Positions 18,883-30,494 of a DNA stretch of 64,000 bases are shown piece by piece (the first letter of the stretch is position 1; every line of letters begins with the position of its first letter). The notes under the pieces were generated by a model. The model did not search any database, was not told the origin of the DNA, and saw only the letters and a program-made list of their open reading frames with translations. Origin of the DNA: Cladorhizidae sp. MBARI D1340-BT2. Lineage: Eukaryota > Porifera > Demospongiae > Poecilosclerida > Cladorhizidae. The translations under genes and the position numbers were made by a program. The stretch covers positions 45,555,165-45,619,164 of the forward strand of contig JAQNBH010000009.1 of NCBI GenBank assembly GCA_028752905.1. Reading direction: 5' to 3'.

Positions 18883-21800
18883 CACCTGACTCTCCTTATA
18901 GACCAGGTAACTCCCATTGCTGGGCACCCACCTGACTCTCCTTATAGACCAGGTAACTCCCATTGCTGGGCACCTACCTGACTCTCCTTATAGACCAGGT
19001 AACTCCCATTGCTGGGCACCTACCTGACTCTCCTTATAGACCAGGTAACTCCCATTGCTGGGCACCCACCTGACTCTCCTTATAGACCAGGTGACTCCCA
19101 TTGCTGGGCACTCACCTGACTCTCCTTATAGACCAGGTAACTCCCATTGCTGAGCACCCACCTGACTCTCCTTATAGACCAGGTAACTCCCATTGCTGGG
19201 CACCCACCTGACTCTCCTTATAGACCAGGTAACTCCCATTGCTGGGCACCTACCTGACTCTCCTTATAGACCAGGTAACTCCCATTGCTGGGCACTCACC
19301 TGACTCTCCTTATAGACCAGGTAACTCCCATTGCTGAGTACCCACCTGACTCTCCTTATAGACCAGGTAACTCCCATTGCTGGGCACCTACCTGACTCTC
19401 CTTATAGACCAGGTAACTCCCATTGCTGGGCACTCACCTGACTCTCCTTATAGACCAGGTAACTCCCATTGCTGGGCACTCACCTGACTCTCCTTATAGA
19501 CCAGGTAACTCCCATTGCTGAGTACCCACCTGACTCTCCTTATAGACCAGGTAACTCCCATTGCTGGGCACCTACCTGACTCTCCTTATAGACCAGGTAA
19601 CTCCCATTGCTGGGCACTCACCTGACTCTCCTTATAGACCAGGTAACTCCCATTGCTGGGCACCTACCTGACTCTCCTTATAGACCAGGTAACTCCCATT
19701 GCTGGGCACCCACCTGACTGTCCTTATAGACCAGGTAACTCCCATTGCTGGGTAACCACCTGACTCTCCTTATAGACCAGGTAACTCCCATTGCTGGGCA
19801 CCCACCTGACTCTCCTTATAGACCAGGTGACTCCCATTGCTGGGCACCTACCTGACTCTCCTTATAGACCAGGTAACTCCCATTGCTGGGCACCCACCTG
19901 ACTCTCCTTATAGACCAGGTAACTCCCATTGCTGGGCACTCACCTGACTCTCCTTATAGACCAGGTAACTCCCATTGCTGGGCACCCACCTGACTCTCCT
20001 TATAGACCAGGTAACTCCCATTGCTGGGCACCCACCTGACTCTCCTTATAGACCAGGTAACTCCCATTGCTGGGCGCTCACCTGACTCTCCTTATAGACC
20101 AGGTGACTCCCATTGCTGGGCACCTACCAGACTCTCCTTATAGACCAGGTAACTCCCATTGCTGGGCACCTACCAGACTCTCCTTATAGACCAAGTGACT
20201 CCCATTGCTGGGTACCCACCTGACTCTCCTTATAGACCAGGTGACTCCCATTGCTGGACTCTCCTTATAGACCAGGTAACTCCCATTGCTGGGCACTCAC
20301 CTGACTCTCCTTATAGACCAGGTAACTCCCATTGCTGGGTACCCACCTGACTCTCCTTATAGACCAGGTAACTCCCATTGCTGGGTGCTCACCTGACTCT
20401 CCTTATAGACCAGGTAACTCCCATTGCTGGGCGCTCACCTGACTCTCCTTATAGCCAGGTAACTCCCATTGCTGGGCGCCTACCTGACTCTCCTTATAGA
20501 CCAAGTGACTCCCATTGCTGGGCACCCACCTGACTCTCCTTATAGACCAGGTAACTCCCATTGCTGGGCGCTCACCTGACTCTCCTTATAGACCAGGTAA
20601 CTCCCATTGCTGGGCACTCACCTGACTCTCCTTATAGACCAGGTAACTCCCATTGCTGGGCGCTCACCTGACTCTCCTTATAGCCAGGTAACTCCCATTG
20701 CTGGGCGCCTACCTGACTCTCCTTATAGACCAAGTGACTGCCATTGCTGAGTACCCACCTGACTCTCCTTATAGACCAGGTAACTCCCATTGCTGGGCAC
20801 CTACCTGACTCTCCTTATAGACCAGGTAACTCCCATTGCTGGGCACTCACCTGACTCTCCTTATAGACCAGGTAACTCCCATTGCTGAGTACCCACCTGA
20901 CTCTCCTTATAGACCAGGTAACTCCCATTGCTGGGCACCTACCTGACTCTCCTTATAGACCAGGTAACTCCCATTGCTGGGCACTCACCTGACTCTCCTT
21001 ATAGACCAGGTAACTCCCATTGCTGGGCACCCACCTGACTCTCCTTATAGACCAGGTAACTCCCATTGCTGAGTACCCACCTGACTCTCCTTATAGACCA
21101 GGTAACTCCCATTGCTGGGCACCTACCTGACTCTCCTTATAGACCAGGTAACTCCCATTGCTGGGTAACCACCTGACTCTCCTTATAGACCAGGTAACTC
21201 CCATTGCTGGGCACCCACCTGACTCTCCTTATAGACCAGGTGACTCCCATTGCTGGGCACCTACCTGACTCTCCTTATAGACCAGGTGACTCCCATTGCT
21301 GAGTACCCACCTGACTCTCCTTATAGACCAGGTAACTCCCATTGCTGGGCACCTACTTGACTCTCCTTATAGACCAGGTAACTCCCATTGCTGGGCACCC
21401 ACCTGACTCTCCTTATAGACCAGGTAACTCCCATTGCTGGGCACTCACCTGACTCTCCTTATAGACCAGGTAACTCCCATTGCTGAGTACCCACTTGACT
21501 CTCCTTATAGACCAGGTAACTCCCATTGCTGGGCACTCACCTGACTCTCCTTATAGACCAGGTAACTCCCATTGCTGGGCACCCACCTGACTCTCCTTAT
21601 AGACCAGGTAACTCCCATTGCTGGGCACCCACCTGACTCTCCTTATAGACCAGGTAACTCCCATTGCTGGGCGCTCACCTGACTCTCCTTATAGACCAGG
21701 TGACTCCCATTGCTGGGCACCCACCTGACTCTCCTTATAGACCAGGTAACTCCCATTGCTGGGCACCTACCAGACTCTCCTTATAGACCAGGTAACTCCC

Positions 21801-23180
21801 ATTGCTGGGCACCTACCAGACTCTCCTTATAGACCAAGTGACTCCCATTGCTGGGTACCCACCTGACTCTCCTTATAGACCAGGTGACTCCCATTGCTGG
21901 ACTCTCCTTATAGACCAGGTAACTCCCATTGCTGGGCACTCACCTGACTCTCCTTATAGACCAGGTAACTCCCATTGCTGGGCACCCACCTGACTCTCCT
22001 TATAGACCAAGTGACTCCCATTGCTGGGCACCCACCTGACTCTCCTTATAGACCAGGTAACTCCCATTGCTGGGCGCTCACCTGACTCTCCTTATAGACC
22101 AGGTAACTCCCATTGCTGGGCACTCACCTGACTCTCCTTATAGACCAGGTAACTCCCATTGCTGGGCGCTCACCTGACTCTCCTTATAGCCAGGTAACTC
22201 CCATTGCTGGGCGCCTACCTGACTCTCCTTATAGACCAAGTGACTGCCATTGCTGAGTACCCACCTGACTCTCCTTATAGACCAGGTAACTCCCATTGCT
22301 GGGCACCCACCTGACTCTCCTTATAGACCAGGTAACTCCCATTGCTGGGCTCCTACCTGACTCTCCTTATAGACCAGGTAACTCCCATTGCTGGGCACCT
22401 ACCTGACTCTCCTTATAGACCAGGTAACTCCCATTGCTGGGCACTCACCTGACTCTCCTTATAGACCAGGTAACTCCCATTGCTGGGCACTCACCTGACT
22501 CTCCTTATAGACCAGGTGACTCCCATTGCTGGGCACCTACCTGACTCTCCTTATAGACCAGGTAACTCCCATTGCTGGGCACCCACCTGACTCTCCTTAT
22601 AGACCAGGTAACTCCCATTGCTGGGTACCCACCTGACTCTCCTTATAGACCAGGTAACTCCCATTGCTGAGTACCCACCTGACTCTCCTTATAGACCAGG
22701 TAACTCCCATTGCTGGGCACTCACCTGACTCTCCTTATAGACCAGGTAACACCCATTGCTGAGTACCCACCTGACTCTCCTTATAGACCAGGTAACTCCC
22801 ATTGCTGGGCACTCACCTGACTCTCCTTATAGACCAGGTAACTCCCATTGCTGGGCGCTCACCTGACTCTCCTTATAGACCAGGTAACTCCCATTGCTGG
22901 GTACCCACCTGACTCTCCTTATAGACCAGGTAACTCCCATTGCTGGGCACCCACCTGACTCTCCTTATAGACCAGGTAACTCCCATTGCTGGGCACCTAC
23001 CTGACTCTCCTTATAGACCAGGTAACTCCCATTGCTGAGTACCCACCTGACTCTCCTTATAGACCAGGTAACTCCCATTGCTGGGCACTCACCTGACTCT
23101 CCTTATAGACCAGGTGACTCCCATTGCTGGGCGCCTACCTGACTCTCCTTATAGACCAGGTGGTTAGGAACTCCCCATTG
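18883..23180. repeat. Giant 46-bp minisatellite, about 93 units
   Basis: Unit TGACTCTCCTTATAGACCAG, GTAACTCCCATTGCTGGGCA, CCCACC. Variable sites are concentrated in the last eight bases (GGCACCCACC, GGCACTCACC, GAGTACCCACC, GGCGCTCACC, GGCACCTACC) and in GTAACT/GTGACT. Rare markers (a unit truncated to CATTGCTGGACTCTCC at 20250 and 21894; a two-base deletion TTATAGCCAGG at 20450, 20685 and 22188) recur about 1.5-1.65 kb apart, showing a large internal duplication. Every unit carries CTGAC, a pyrimidine tract ending TATAG, ACCAG and GTAACT, which together resemble a branch point, acceptor, five-base exon and donor on the plus strand. Confidence 0.97.
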
Positions 23181-23217
23181 CTGAGCGCCCACCTTGGTGT
23201 TCATCTTAAAATGAGGG

Positions 23218-23850
23218 GGAGGGAGGGGGTGGTGATACCAGTTTAAAAAAAGTGTTATAAAAACTAGTGGTTCTGACTTTAGAGCTCATACATTCTGCAC
23301 ACTTCACTTGAAATAGCTCAAACGTTAGTTCTCTCTGTGTGCTCTCTTTTGATACTAAAAACTGTTGCATAAGTAAAACCAGATCCAAGTTTCATGCAGT
23401 CGAAATTGGTGGCTTCAAAACCTGCATGCACAAGTTTTCTGCAGCTCTAGCTCCTAATAGGATTATCAGTGGCTAGAGGAAGCCGTATGAGTGTTAGGAA
23501 GCCATGAGTGTTTTCATTAGACGCAAAAACGTAGTGTGTGGTCTTAAGCTGCCAATTGATGCTTGACCACGTTTAATTTTAGCATCTAATGAAAACACTA
23601 GCTACTGGAACTAATTCAACATCTTGCACTTTCCAGGACTAGAACTGGCATTGTTTTGAAGTCCCCAATTTGACTGCCTGTAACCTATGCAACAAGTTTC
23701 AGTACCACAAGAGAGCATACAGGAGAGCTATCTTTTGAGCGTTTATAGAATGAAGTGTGCAGAATTTATGGAGCTCCAAAGTTATAACTACAAGTTTTTA
23801 TGACACTTTGTAAAAAATAGTATCGCCCCCCCCCCCCCCCGCCCCCCTAG
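23218..23850. mobile_element. Fold-back element (long terminal inverted repeats), complete copy
   Basis: The left arm (about 23240-23460) and the right arm (about 23630-23835, inverted) align over roughly 200 bp: AAAGTGTTATAAAAACT, GAGCTC, ATTCTGCACACTTCA, AGCTCAAA, GTATGCTCTCTTTTG-like and GTTGCATA-like blocks occur in both, reversed in the right arm. The left edge is G-rich, the right edge is a C run (23824-23847). The 170-bp centre includes GAGTGTTTTCATTAGACGC. No coding capacity is seen, so it behaves as a non-autonomous MITE/fold-back family. Related arms occur at 43.5, 45.9, 46.8 and 54.0 kb. Confidence 0.7.
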
Positions 23851-24060
23851 TTTAGTTTGGGTACCCTTAAGACCAGAACTTGATCCACACACCCTAGGCT
23901 ATAGGCACACCTGCCTGTGCAAGTGGAGGGTAGCCCTCTCACTGACATAGCAGTCATCCCACACAAGAGACTTTGCTCTATTGGCTACCTGAAAACGAGC
24001 CCCACCCCATCCCTGGGAGGAGTGGTACCCAAATGCCTTTTGTGGGGCTGAAGGGGGTGG
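23851..24060. other. Single-copy sequence, no gene seen
   Basis: Nothing recognisable. CCCCACCCCATCCC and GGGGTGGGGCTCATTTTC (23999-24070) form a short inverted repeat with GAAAACGAGCCCCACCCC, a possible small palindromic insertion. Confidence 0.35.
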
Positions 24061-24077
24061 GGCTCATTTTCATAAGA

Positions 24078-24372
24078 AGCTTGTTAAGAAGCTTGTTAGA
24101 CATTATTGTAAGACATTACTTGTTAGATATTAATAAGAAGCTTGTTAGACATTAATAAGAAGCTTGTAAGATATTAATAAGAAGCTTGTAAGATATTAAT
24201 AAGAAGCTTGTAAGATATTAATAGGAAGCTTGTAAGATATTAATAAGAAGCTTGTTAAACATTAATAAGAAGCTTGTAAGATATTAATAAGAAGCTTATA
24301 AGATATTAATAAGAAGCTTGTTAGACACTAATAAGAATCTTGTAAGATACTAATAAGAAGCCAAGCAAGATA
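24078..24372. repeat. 22-bp AT-rich minisatellite, about 13 units
   Basis: Unit AAGATATTAATAAGAAGCTT plus GT, with variants TTAGACATTAATAAG. Confidence 0.9.
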
Positions 24373-24523
24373 TTGCATGTAATGATATGCTTTCAAGATG
24401 GATGTTAGTGGATGTGTTTGCAAGATAATTGAGTTGCTGATGTTAATTAAGAAGTCTCACTCCTACTAATGCCCCACTACACTAAGCACTTTCTCATCTC
24501 CCTCTCTAAAGGTTTGGCACCTC

Positions 24524-24618
24524 ACCACATCATCCTCAACACATCCTCCTCACCACATCCTCCTCACCACATCCTCCTCGCCACATCCTCCTCACCACAT
24601 CATCCTCGCCACATCATG
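24524..24618. repeat. 14-bp minisatellite, about 6 units
   Basis: Unit CCACATCCTCCTCA with CATCATCCTC variants. Confidence 0.85.
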
Positions 24619-24701
24619 CGAATGAGGTGTAAGGCATCCAATCACTGTCATCACAGAGGTTTATTTTGACCAAACATGTTCTGTGAAGAAAGAAAATACT
24701 G

Positions 24702-25148
24702 CTGGGCCGTCACATGACACAGGGTCGTCACATGACACACTGCTGCTGGGTTGTCACATGACACACTGCTGCTGGGTCATCACACGACACACTGCTGCTG
24801 GGTCATCACATGACACACTGCTGCTGGGTCATCACATGACACACTGCTGCTGGGTCATCACATGACACACTGCTGCTGGATAGTCACATGACACACTGCT
24901 GCTGGGTCGTCACATGACACACTGCTGCTGGGTTGTCACATGACACACTGCTGCTGGGTCATCACATGACACACTGCTGCTGGGTCATCACATGACACAC
25001 TGCTGCTGGGTCATCACATGACACACTGCTGCTGGGTCATCACATGACACAGTGCTGCTGGGTCATCACATGACACACTGCTACTGGATAGTCACATGAC
25101 ACACTGCTGCTGGGTCGTCACACGACACACTGCTGCTGGGTCATCATA
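24702..25148. repeat. 26-bp minisatellite, about 17 units
   Basis: Unit GGGTCATCACATGACACACT plus GCTGCT. Each unit contains the palindrome TCACATGA-like, and a diverged unit (GGATAGTCACATGA) appears twice, indicating block duplication. Confidence 0.95.
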
Positions 25149-25459
25149 CGAACACTCTGAATCCATCCCAAGTGGTTGGACTTGCAGGTGTGAGCAAGCA
25201 ACAGAGAAGGAACTTGAAGCCAAAAGAGAGTCGAGTATTCAGCACACCAACTTTGAATGACCACACTTCCTTAGAAGTCTCAAGGTCGTCTGAGTCGGGG
25301 GTTGAGGTGGAAGAATGGAGCTACTTTTATGCCCAGGGGCATGCCTGTGAAGTGGGATGGGTTTAGCATTACAAGTGTGGATATCAGGACCTGTTGATAT
25401 CAAATCTATCTTGGTGACAATTTTGCTTCTATATATGTACATCAATATTAATTGATGTA
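25149..25459. other. Single-copy sequence with ambiguous coding potential on both strands
   Basis: Plus strand 25172-25366 reads VSKQQRRNLKPKESRVFSTP and VSRSSESGVEVEEWSYFY. Minus strand after the acceptor CCACTTCACAG reads HAPGHKSSSILPPQPPTQ. Either could be an exon of a tail region; splice context does not decide. Confidence 0.25.
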
Positions 25460-26149
25460 CTGTAAACCCAGAAAAGTTAGCGGGCCATTAATGTTAGCGA
25501 ATTTAGCGATGAGGAAAAAATCGCTAAGTTAATAGGCAGCCAACATTTGTGGCAATATAAGTACAAAGTTCAAAAACGCTCACGCGCGCGTGCTAGCTGT
25601 CAGCAGAGCACGAGGTCGTCGCTGATTAGGAGCTTTCGAGTTTTGATCGAGCAACTGTGAACTTACAATACAGCTATGTCGATTGTTCGTTGGTTGAAAA
25701 AGAATGCTGGTGGATCTAGCTCAGTAGCTCAGTTTGTTTACCAGAAGGCGACGGAGCAACAGCTGCAGCCAACAAATTATCAATTCATTCCATATGTCAC
25801 TACTACTAGAGCGAGACTGGATTTGGCTGACGATCAGCCTGCATTGGCAATATTCGATGTGTTTGCAGCTCATCGCTGTAGTTCTGTTCTTAAAAAGCTT
25901 CAAGACAACAATATCCACCAAGTGTTTGTTCCTGCAAGCTGCACAGGAGAGTTGCAGCCACTTGATTTGTGCGTAAATGAAGATTTAATTAATGAATGGA
26001 CTTTATTAATGATTAATGTACTGTTCTTATTTTCACAAGGATTTCACCTTGTTTTTCATGCTATAAAACGTTAACATTAATGGTCGCTAAAATGTGCATG
26101 ATATCAAAAACGCTAAATAAAACGGTCGCCAACTTTTCTGGGTTTACAG
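25460..26149 (+). mobile_element. pogo/Tigger-like DNA transposon, internally deleted (690 bp)
   Basis: Terminal inverted repeats start CTGTAAACCCAGAAAAGTTA (25460) and end AACTTTTCTGGGTTTACAG (26149), with TA on both sides (25458-25459, 26150-26151), the target duplication of the Tc1/mariner/pogo superfamily. Subterminal TTAGCG / CGCTAA motifs recur at both ends and probably bind transposase. Inside is a single open frame of 132 codons (next entry) that keeps only part of the transposase. Confidence 0.85.
25676..26074 (+). pseudogene. pogo/Tigger transposase, deletion derivative
   Basis: The frame starts MSIVRWLKKNAGGSSSVAQF and includes PALAIFDVFAAHRCSSVLKK and then VFVPASCTGELQPLDLCVNE. 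The last two blocks are the second and third acidic positions of the DDE_1 catalytic fold in pogo/Tigger/CENP-B relatives: D in AIFD-x-x-x-x-H-R and D in LQPLD. The N-terminal helix-turn-helix domains and the segment with the first catalytic Asp are absent (a normal protein is about 450-550 residues), so the copy is inactive but still open in frame, which suggests recent loss. Confidence 0.75.
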
Positions 26150-26341
26150 TACATGATTGCAAATGTCAAGGGTGATGGTGGTTTAGATGGCATTAACAGG
26201 TTGATATATTAAACTTTTTTATATTATATATATTTTTTAATTGTTGTTATTGTGTAAGTGTTGTTGCTGCTATTATAATGTTATAGTTGCAGAGTGGGTC
26301 TGCTGTGTGGCACTGTTGAGAACTATTCCTGTCCAACCACA

Positions 26342-26482
26342 TCAAGTAAGTTCTGTTCCAAGCTTCTGCAACTCCAGCATGACTGTCATCTCTTCTTTAA
26401 ACTTGTTTCTTATAGAAGTCACCACATCTATCTTCCTCTTCTTCTTCTTGATGACAGAGACAGCCTCTTGGTAGAGGGTCAG
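26342..26482 (-). CDS. Candidate terminal exon, charged helical C-terminus, unknown protein
   Basis: Minus strand: acceptor GTTAATGTGTGCGCAG, then 46 codons in phase 0 and a TGA. The peptide begins LTLYQEAVSVIKKKKRKIDV and contains NKFKEEMTVMLELQKLG, a strongly charged, probably helical or coiled-coil segment. No family recognised. It lies between the exons at 32487-32687 and 18377-18487 on the same strand and enters in the same phase, so it could be an alternative last exon of that gene, or the end of a different gene. There is no good donor before the stop. Confidence 0.4.
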   Translation of the reverse strand: MTLYQEAVSVIKKKKRKIDVVTSIRNKFKEEMTVMLELQKLGTELT

Positions 26483-26539
26483 CTGCGCACACATTAACTC
26501 CACACACCAAACCGCAGATGTTATTCTTGTTAATCAACT

Positions 26540-29326
26540 AGGATTCACTTGCTCTGCTTGCAATACAGCATGTGAGCTAGAGAATAATGAGCCTTACATG
26601 TGCTTGCAATACAGCATGTGAGCTAGAGAATAATGAGCCTTACATGTGCTTGCAATACAGCATGTGAGCTAGAGAATAATGAGCCTTACATGTGCTTGCA
26701 ATACAGCACGTGAGCTAGAGAATAATGAGTCTTACATGTGCTTGCAATACAGCACGTGAGCTAGAGAATAATGAGCCTTACATGTGCTTGCAATACAGCA
26801 TGTGAGCTAGAGAATAATGAGCCTTACATGTGCTTGCAATACAGCATGTGAGCTAGAGAATAATGAGCCTTACATGTGCTTGCAATACAGCATGTGAGCT
26901 AGAGAATAATGAGCCTTACATGTGCTTGCAATACAGCATGTGAGCTAGAGAATAATGAGCCTTACATGTGCTTGCAATACAGCATGTGAGCTAGAGAATA
27001 ATGAGCCTTACATGTGCTTGCAATACAGCACGTGAGCTAGAGAATAATGAGTCTTACATGTGCTTGCAATACAGCACGTGAGCTAGAGAATAATGAGCCT
27101 TACATGTGCTTGCAATACAGCATGTGAGCTAGAGAATAATGAGCCTTACATGTGCTTGCAATACAGCATGTGAGCTAGAGAATAATGAGCCTTACATGTG
27201 CTTGCAATACAGCATGTGAGCTAGAGAATAATGAGCCTTACATGTGCTTGCAATACAGCATGTGAGCTAGAGAATAATGAGCCTTACATGTGCTTGCAAT
27301 ACAGCACGTGAGCTAGAGAATAATGAGTCTTACATGTGCTTGCAATACAGCATGTGAGCATGAGAATAATGAGCCTTACATGTGCTTGCAATACAGCATG
27401 TGAGCTAGAGAATAATGAGCCTTACATGTGCTTGCAATACAGCACATGATGTAGAGAATAATGAGCCTTACATGTGCTTGCAATACAGCTAGAGAATAAT
27501 GAGCCTTACATGTGCTTGCAATGCAGCATGTGAGCTAGAGAATAATGAGCCTTACATGTGCTTGCAATACAGCACGTGAGCTAGAGAATAACGAGCCTTA
27601 CATGTGCTTGCAATACAGCATGTGAGCTAGAGAATAATGAGCCTTACATGTGCTTGCAATACAGCATGTGAGCTAGAGAATAATGAGCCTTACATGTGCT
27701 TGCAATACAGCATGTGAGCCAGAGAATAATGAGCCTTACATGTGCTTGCAATGCAGCATGTGAGCTAGAGAATAATGAGCCTTACATGTGCTTGCAATGC
27801 AGCATGTGAGCTAGAGAATAATGAGCCTTACATGTGCTTGCAATACAGAATGTGAGCTAGAGAATAATGAGCCTTACATGTGCTTGCAATACAGCATGTG
27901 AGCTAGAGAATAATGAGCCTTACATGTGCTTGCAATACAGCATGTGAGCCAGAGAATAATGAGCCTTACATGTGCTTGCAATACAGCATGTGAGCTAGAG
28001 AATAATGAGCCTTACATGTGCTTGCAATACAGCATGTGAGCTAGAGAATAATGAGCCTTACATGTGCTTGCAATGCAGCATGTGAGCTAGAGAATAATGA
28101 GCCTTACATGTGCTTGCAATACAGCATGTGAGCTAGAGAATAATGAGCCTTACATGTGCTTGCAATACAGCATGTGGGCTAGAGAATAATGAGTCTTACA
28201 TGTGCTTGCAATGCAGCATGTGAGCTAGAGAATAATGAGCCTTACATGTGCTTGCAATACAGCATGTGAGCCAGAGAATAATGAGCCTTACATGTGCTTG
28301 CAATGCAGCATGTGAGCTAGAGAATAATGAGCCTTACATGTGCTTGCAATGCAGCATGTGAGCTAGAGAATAACGAGCCTTACATGTGCTTGCAATACAG
28401 AATGTGGGCTAGAGAATAATGAGCCTTACATGTGCTTGCAATACAGCATGTGAGCTAGAGAATAATGAGCCTTACATGTGCTTGCAATGCAGCATGTGAG
28501 CTAGAGAATAATGAGCCTTACATGTGCTTGCAATACAGCATGTGAGCCAGAGAATAATGAGCCTTACATGTGCTTGCAATGCAGCATGTGAGCTAGAGAA
28601 TAATGAGCCTTACATGTGCTTGCAATGCAGCATGTGAGCTAGAGAATAATGAGCCTTACATGTGCTTGCACTACAGCATGTCAGCTAGAGAATAACGAGC
28701 CTTACATGTGCTTGCACTACAGCATGTGAGCTAGAGAATAATGAGCCTTACAAGTGCTTGCAATACAGCATGTGAGCTAGAGAATAATGAGCCTTACATG
28801 TGCTTGCAATACAGCATGTGAGCTAGAGAATAATGAGCCTTACATGTGCTTGCAATACAGCATGTGAGCTAGAGAATAATGAGCCTTACATGTGCTTGCA
28901 ATACAGCACGTGAGCTAGAGAATAATGAGCCTCACATGTGCTTGCAATACAGCTAGAGAATAATGAGCCTCACATGTGCTTGCAATACAGCATGTGAGCA
29001 TGAGAATAATGAGCCTTACATGTGCTTGCAATACAGCATGTGAGCTAGAGAATAATGAGCCTTACATGTGCTTGCAATACAGCATGTGAGCTAGAGAATA
29101 ATGAGCCTTACATGTGCTTGCAATACAGCTAGAGAATAATGAGCCTTACATGTGCTTGCAATACAGCATGTGAGCTAGAGAATAATGAGCCTTACATGTG
29201 CTTGCAATACAGCTAGAGAATAATGAGCCTTACATGTGCTTGCAATACAGCATGTGAGCTAGAGAATAATGAGCCTTACATGTGCTTGCAATACAGCATG
29301 TGAGCTAGAGAATAATGAGCCTTATG
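26540..29326. repeat. 46-bp minisatellite, about 60 units
   Basis: Unit TGTGAGCTAGAGAATAATGA, GCCTTACATGTGCTTGCAAT, ACAGCA. Unrelated in sequence to the 46-bp array at 18.9 kb. Some units lack 14 bp (ACAGCTAGAGAATAATG at about 27488, 28950, 29128, 29212). On the minus strand each unit contains TTATTCTCTAG and CATGTAAGG, again acceptor- and donor-like. Confidence 0.97.
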
Positions 29327-30490
29327 CTGCTTTTTCCAAATCAAGGAAAAGTTGTGACGAGTCATTGGAATATTTGGAGTTTCCTGGTGTTGACGTTGCT
29401 ATGCATGGACTCATTGCATGCATGTTAGATCATGGACCAGGAAGATGAATTTCGCGGCTTTTACAGATCATTAGGTCCACCGGCTTACTGCCTCTGCAAA
29501 GAACCCAAGACATGCTGGAGCATTTTGGGAGCTAATAGCAGCCAAAAGCAGCCACTTTGTGTGATTTTAGGCATCCATCTTAAGCCAATGTAGAGCAGGA
29601 CCGTGTCTCGAGATGAATCTGTGAGCAGAACGGCCCATCAGAGGAGCAGCCAATGACCTTCCTATTTGAACATCAATACTGGCAACTGGTACTAGCACGG
29701 GCAATTGGTACTAGCACGGGAAATTGGTACTAGCACGGGCAGCTGGTAATAGCATGGGCAACTAGTACTAGCACATGTAACTAGTATTAGTACTTATCAC
29801 CTCTATGGAAATGGTTGTCACAGTCAATGGCCTCCGCTTGCAACTAAGACCATACTTGACTTATCTCAGAATGACGTGGGGAAGGAGCTTTCTTTCAATA
29901 AGGTTCTTGAAAGAAGGAGTTGTTTGATGCATGGCTCTGAAGGTGGACAGACTCACTGCCTCAGACACTGGGAAAGCTGCTAGTGTGTGCAGGTCTTATA
30001 TAATAACTGCCTCAGACACTGGGAAAGCTGCTAGTGTGTGTCTTATATAACAGCCAAAGGAATAGTACATCTTCAGGCACATTCACTCAACAAAAATGGG
30101 CATTATGAGTTCAGTGCTTTCATACACTAGCTAGTTGGAACTGCCTCTGCATCGCGGCTACCCTTGATGGAAAATTGGGGAGAATTGACACACAGCATTC
30201 TCTAGGTAATGAGATGTGGTCTATTGGTGCGTGTAAACTTGATTCTTGTGTAATGAGATGTGGTCTATTGGTGCGTGTAAACTTGATTCTTGTGTGGGAG
30301 AAAGTGTGTCCCTTGAAGTCAGCTAGACACACTGGCAGTGTCAAGGCCCAGAGTCTGGTGGATGGTTTCTTTGTGACAACTCACACATTCTTTGTGAGCA
30401 GATCAAACGCAGACTGCCACAGTCCATTTGGGAACAAGACATAAGGAATGCAAAATATTCTTCACTTCACTCCCTCAGCTTTGGATCGAG
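29327..30490. other. Mostly single-copy block with three short tandem repeats
   Basis: Includes a 20-bp repeat (GCAACTGGTACTAGCACGGG, about six units, 29680-29795), a 54-bp duplication (CTCAGACACTGGGAAAGCTG, 29949-30050) and a 44-bp duplication (TAATGAGATGTGGTCTATTG, 30206-30294). A 53-codon plus-strand frame at 29433 begins MDQEDEFRGFYRSLGPPAYC; it looks protein-like but has no known domain. Confidence 0.5.
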
Positions 30491-30494
30491 AGAT

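Noticed and set aside
18883..29326. CRISPR arrays
   Set aside because: Regular 46-bp periodicity might suggest repeat-spacer structure, but whole units are conserved with no variable spacers and the DNA is eukaryotic.
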